The translations under genes were made by a program, and so were the position numbers. From Pseudolabrys taiwanensis (GTDB lineage: Bacteria; Pseudomonadota; Alphaproteobacteria; Rhizobiales; Xanthobacteraceae): a stretch of 64,000 bases of DNA. The notes beneath the pieces were generated by a model. The model searched no databases. It was not told the DNA's origin and was given only the letters and a program-made list of their open reading frames with translations. The stretch lies in contig NZ_CP031417.1 in NCBI RefSeq assembly GCF_003367395.1, positions 992,001 to 1,056,000 on the forward strand, in the 5' to 3' direction. Shown one piece after another: positions 62,103-64,000 of the stretch (its first letter is position 1; the number at the start of each line of letters is the position of its first letter).

Positions 62103-63674
62103 ATGACCACCTATGACGCCATCGTCGTCGGCGCCGGCCATAATGGCCTTGCCGCCGCGGTGCATCTGGCCGCCAAGGGCTGGAAAGTGGCTGTGGTCGA
62201 GCAGGCCAAAGAGGCCGGCGGCGCGGTCAAGACGCGCGAAGTCACGCTGCCGGGCTTCAAGCACGACCTGTTCGCCACCAATCTGAGCATGTTCGCCGGC
62301 TCGCCGTTCTTTGCGGCCTATAAGGATACGCTGATCGAGAACGGTCTCGGCCTTGTCGGTGCGACCGACACCTTCTCCAGCGCTTTTGCCGACGGTACGT
62401 GGCTCGGCGTAAGCACCGATCTCGAGACTACGGCCAAGCGCATCGCGGCCTTGTCGCCGCGCGACGCCGAGGCTTGGTGCAAGATGTTCGCGGACTTCGC
62501 GCAGGACGCGCCGCACATCTTCGCGCTGCTTGGGGCGCCGATGCCGTCATGGGGCTCGGTAAAAGCGTTGTGGGGCGTCTACCGCGCCAAGCGCATGGCC
62601 GGGATCGGCGCGTTGGCGCGGCTCGTCCTCTCGTCGCCGCGCGATTTCCTCGACGCGCATTTCGAGAACGAAAAGCTGAAAGTCATGATGGCCTCTTGGG
62701 GCCTGCATCTCGACTTCGGCCCGGATGTGGCCGGCGGCGCGCTGTTTCCATATCTGGAATCGATGGCCAATCAGAGCTTCGGCATGGCGCTGGGGCAGGG
62801 CGGCGCGGCAACCGTCGTCAATGCGCTGGTGAGCACCCTGACGTCGCTGGGAGGCGAACTGCATCTCGGCCGCGCTGTCGAACGCATCGAAACCTCGGGC
62901 GGCCGTGCCACGTCGGTGCGCCTTTCCGGCGGCGAGGTTTTTTCGGCCAAGCGGGCGATCATCGCCAACGCTCATCCCAAGCTCGTCTTTGGCCGATTGC
63001 TGGCGGCCGATACCGAGCGCACCGCGTTCGATGCCAAGGTCGCGGCTTTCCGCGCCGGGCCGGGCACGATGATGATCCATCTCGCGCTGTCGAGCCTGCC
63101 GGATTGGAAGGCGGGCAAACAGCTCAAGAAGTTTGCTTACGTGCATCTCGCACCAAGCTTCGAGGCCATGGCCTCCGCTTATACGGAGGCGTGCTCCGGC
63201 CTGTTGCCGCGTGAGCCGGTGCTGGTGGTTGGCCAGCCGACCGCCATCGATCCTTCACGCGCGCCGGAAGGCAACCATGTGCTGTGGGTTCAGGTGCGGG
63301 TGCTGCCGGCCGCGATCCGCGGCGATGCCGCCGGCGAGATCGGCGCGACCCATTGGGACGAAGCCAAGGAGCTTTATGCCGCGCGCGTGCTCGCATTGCT
63401 CGAAAGCTATGCGCCGGGCCTGTCCGGCAAGATTCTCGGCGGCGCGGTTTTCTCCCCGCTCGATATCGAGCGTGAAAATCCGAATCTGATCGGCGGCGAC
63501 AATCTTTCGGGCAGTCATCACCTCGATCAGAATTTCGTCTTCCGGCCGGTGTTCGGCTGGTCGCGCTACAAGACCCCAGTCGACGGTCTCTATCTTTGCG
63601 GCGCGTCGACCTGGCCGGGCGCTGGCGTCGGCGCCGGCTCCGGCTTCATGGTTGCGAAGATGCTGGCGGGGTGA
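62103..63674 (+). CDS. Phytoene dehydrogenase-like FAD oxidoreductase (paralogue 2)
   Basis: 523 residues. FAD start motif: DAIVVGAGHNGLAAAVHLAAKGWKVAVVEQAKEAGGAVKT. C-terminal GLYLCGASTWPGAGVGAGSGFMVAKMLAG. Paralogous to 36513; both lie downstream of an isatin hydrolase-like gene, supporting a linked role in the same pathway, perhaps oxidation of an intermediate. The repeat at 61969 separates it from the CoA ligase, but it could be in the same transcript. Confidence 0.82.
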   Translation: MTTYDAIVVGAGHNGLAAAVHLAAKGWKVAVVEQAKEAGGAVKTREVTLPGFKHDLFATNLSMFAGSPFFAAYKDTLIENGLGLVGATDTFSSAFADGTWLGVSTDLETTAKRIAALSPRDAEAWCKMFADFAQDAPHIFALLGAPMPSWGSVKALWGVYRAKRMAGIGALARLVLSSPRDFLDAHFENEKLKVMMASWGLHLDFGPDVAGGALFPYLESMANQSFGMALGQGGAATVVNALVSTLTSLGGELHLGRAVERIETSGGRATSVRLSGGEVFSAKRAIIANAHPKLVFGRLLAADTERTAFDAKVAAFRAGPGTMMIHLALSSLPDWKAGKQLKKFAYVHLAPSFEAMASAYTEACSGLLPREPVLVVGQPTAIDPSRAPEGNHVLWVQVRVLPAAIRGDAAGEIGATHWDEAKELYAARVLALLESYAPGLSGKILGGAVFSPLDIERENPNLIGGDNLSGSHHLDQNFVFRPVFGWSRYKTPVDGLYLCGASTWPGAGVGAGSGFMVAKMLAG

Positions 63675-63824
63675 TCGACCGACGCCGGCACCGTCGGAAA
63701 CATAGTTCGCAGCGGCGGGATTTCATGTGGGCGGGATTGACCTTGCGATACTTGGCAGTCCACACTTTCGCCCAATTGTGCGTGGGTTCGCCGCGCTAAA
63801 AATTCAAACACTGAAGGGGAAACC
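63675..63824. other. Gene-free gap before the last gene
   Basis: 150 bp without a gene. It must contain the promoter of the receptor gene at 63825. I see no A+T palindrome of the MarR type here and no other strong symmetry. Confidence 0.5.
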
Positions 63825-64000
63825 ATGCGCAAACTCGCAGCGCTCACCACACTTGCTTTATTCGGACTGTCGGGCGCCGCGCTCGCGCAGGAAGTCACCT
63901 TGCGGGCCGTCACGTCCTTTGCCGAGAAGACAACTTATTCGCGTGGTTTTGAACGTTTCATCGAGCGCGTGAATGAGACGGGCAAGGGCATCATCCGCAT
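63825..64000 (+). CDS. TRAP transporter DctP-family receptor (N-terminal part)
   Basis: The first 58 residues of a gene running off the right edge. A Sec signal peptide (MRKLAALTTLALFGLSGAALAQ) is followed by VTLRAVTSFAEKTTYSRGFERFIERVNE, typical of TRAP DctP-type receptors. GAAGGGGA lies about 5 bp before the ATG. It is probably a third uptake route for the island's substrate or a breakdown product. The dctQ/dctM partners should follow outside the window. Confidence 0.8.
   Translation, partial: MRKLAALTTLALFGLSGAALAQEVTLRAVTSFAEKTTYSRGFERFIERVNETGKGIIR

Overview
The window is high-GC DNA (about two thirds G+C by eye) with tightly packed genes. The gene order lipA, ratA/COQ10-like, (insertion), cinA, fused ispDF, dusB, ntrB, ntrC, ntrY, ntrX, dat, hfq, hflX, mazG is a chromosomal backbone typical of Rhizobiales (Hyphomicrobiales) in the Alphaproteobacteria, close to Bradyrhizobium, Rhodopseudomonas and Xanthobacteraceae. 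I cannot name a species. No tRNA, rRNA, transposase, integrase or CRISPR array was seen.

Layout. 1-4333: the end of a 2OG-Fe(II) oxygenase and a four-gene polyamine-type ABC importer. 4414-5825: lipA and a COQ10-like START protein. 5826-11954: an accessory block with a cupin, two solute-binding-fold proteins, TspO, a small conserved protein, a soluble globin-coupled sensor and a 2OG oxygenase. 11967-26427: the conserved backbone for isoprenoid synthesis, tRNA modification, nitrogen control, RNA chaperone and nucleotide clean-up. A luciferase-like oxidoreductase is inserted between ntrBC and ntrYX. 26464-64000: a catabolic island of about 37 kb that runs off the right edge.

The island holds a CoA thioesterase, an anthraniloyl-CoA monooxygenase/reductase-type fusion, a second OYE-family enzyme, a MarR regulator, a two-subunit indolepyruvate-type 2-oxoacid:ferredoxin oxidoreductase, two isatin hydrolase/cyclase-family proteins, two phytoene-dehydrogenase-like FAD enzymes, two complete oligopeptide-type ABC importers, a GlcD-type oxidase, an HpaI-type aldolase, two FCD-GntR regulators, a luciferase-like monooxygenase with two flavin reductases, a thiolase-like protein without the usual cysteine, a zinc-ribbon/OB (DUF35)-SDR fusion and an acyl-CoA ligase. 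My reading (inference) is aerobic breakdown of an indolic compound such as indole-3-acetate. The oxidised acid (dioxindole-3-acetate) would become a CoA thioester. The Ltp2-like/DUF35 pair would cleave it to isatin and acetyl-CoA. Isatin hydrolase would give isatinate (2-aminophenylglyoxylate). The 2-oxoacid oxidoreductase would give anthraniloyl-CoA, and the FMO-OYE fusion would dearomatise that.

A striking regulatory signal ties the island together: an A+T-rich inverted repeat, ATTATTTTA-N4-TAAAATAAT or close variants, occurs six times, each time in a gap before island genes and often overlapping a sigma-70-like -10 element. It is probably the operator of the island's MarR protein. Three families of imperfect palindromic repeats (eight copies) sit in gaps throughout the backbone and the island.
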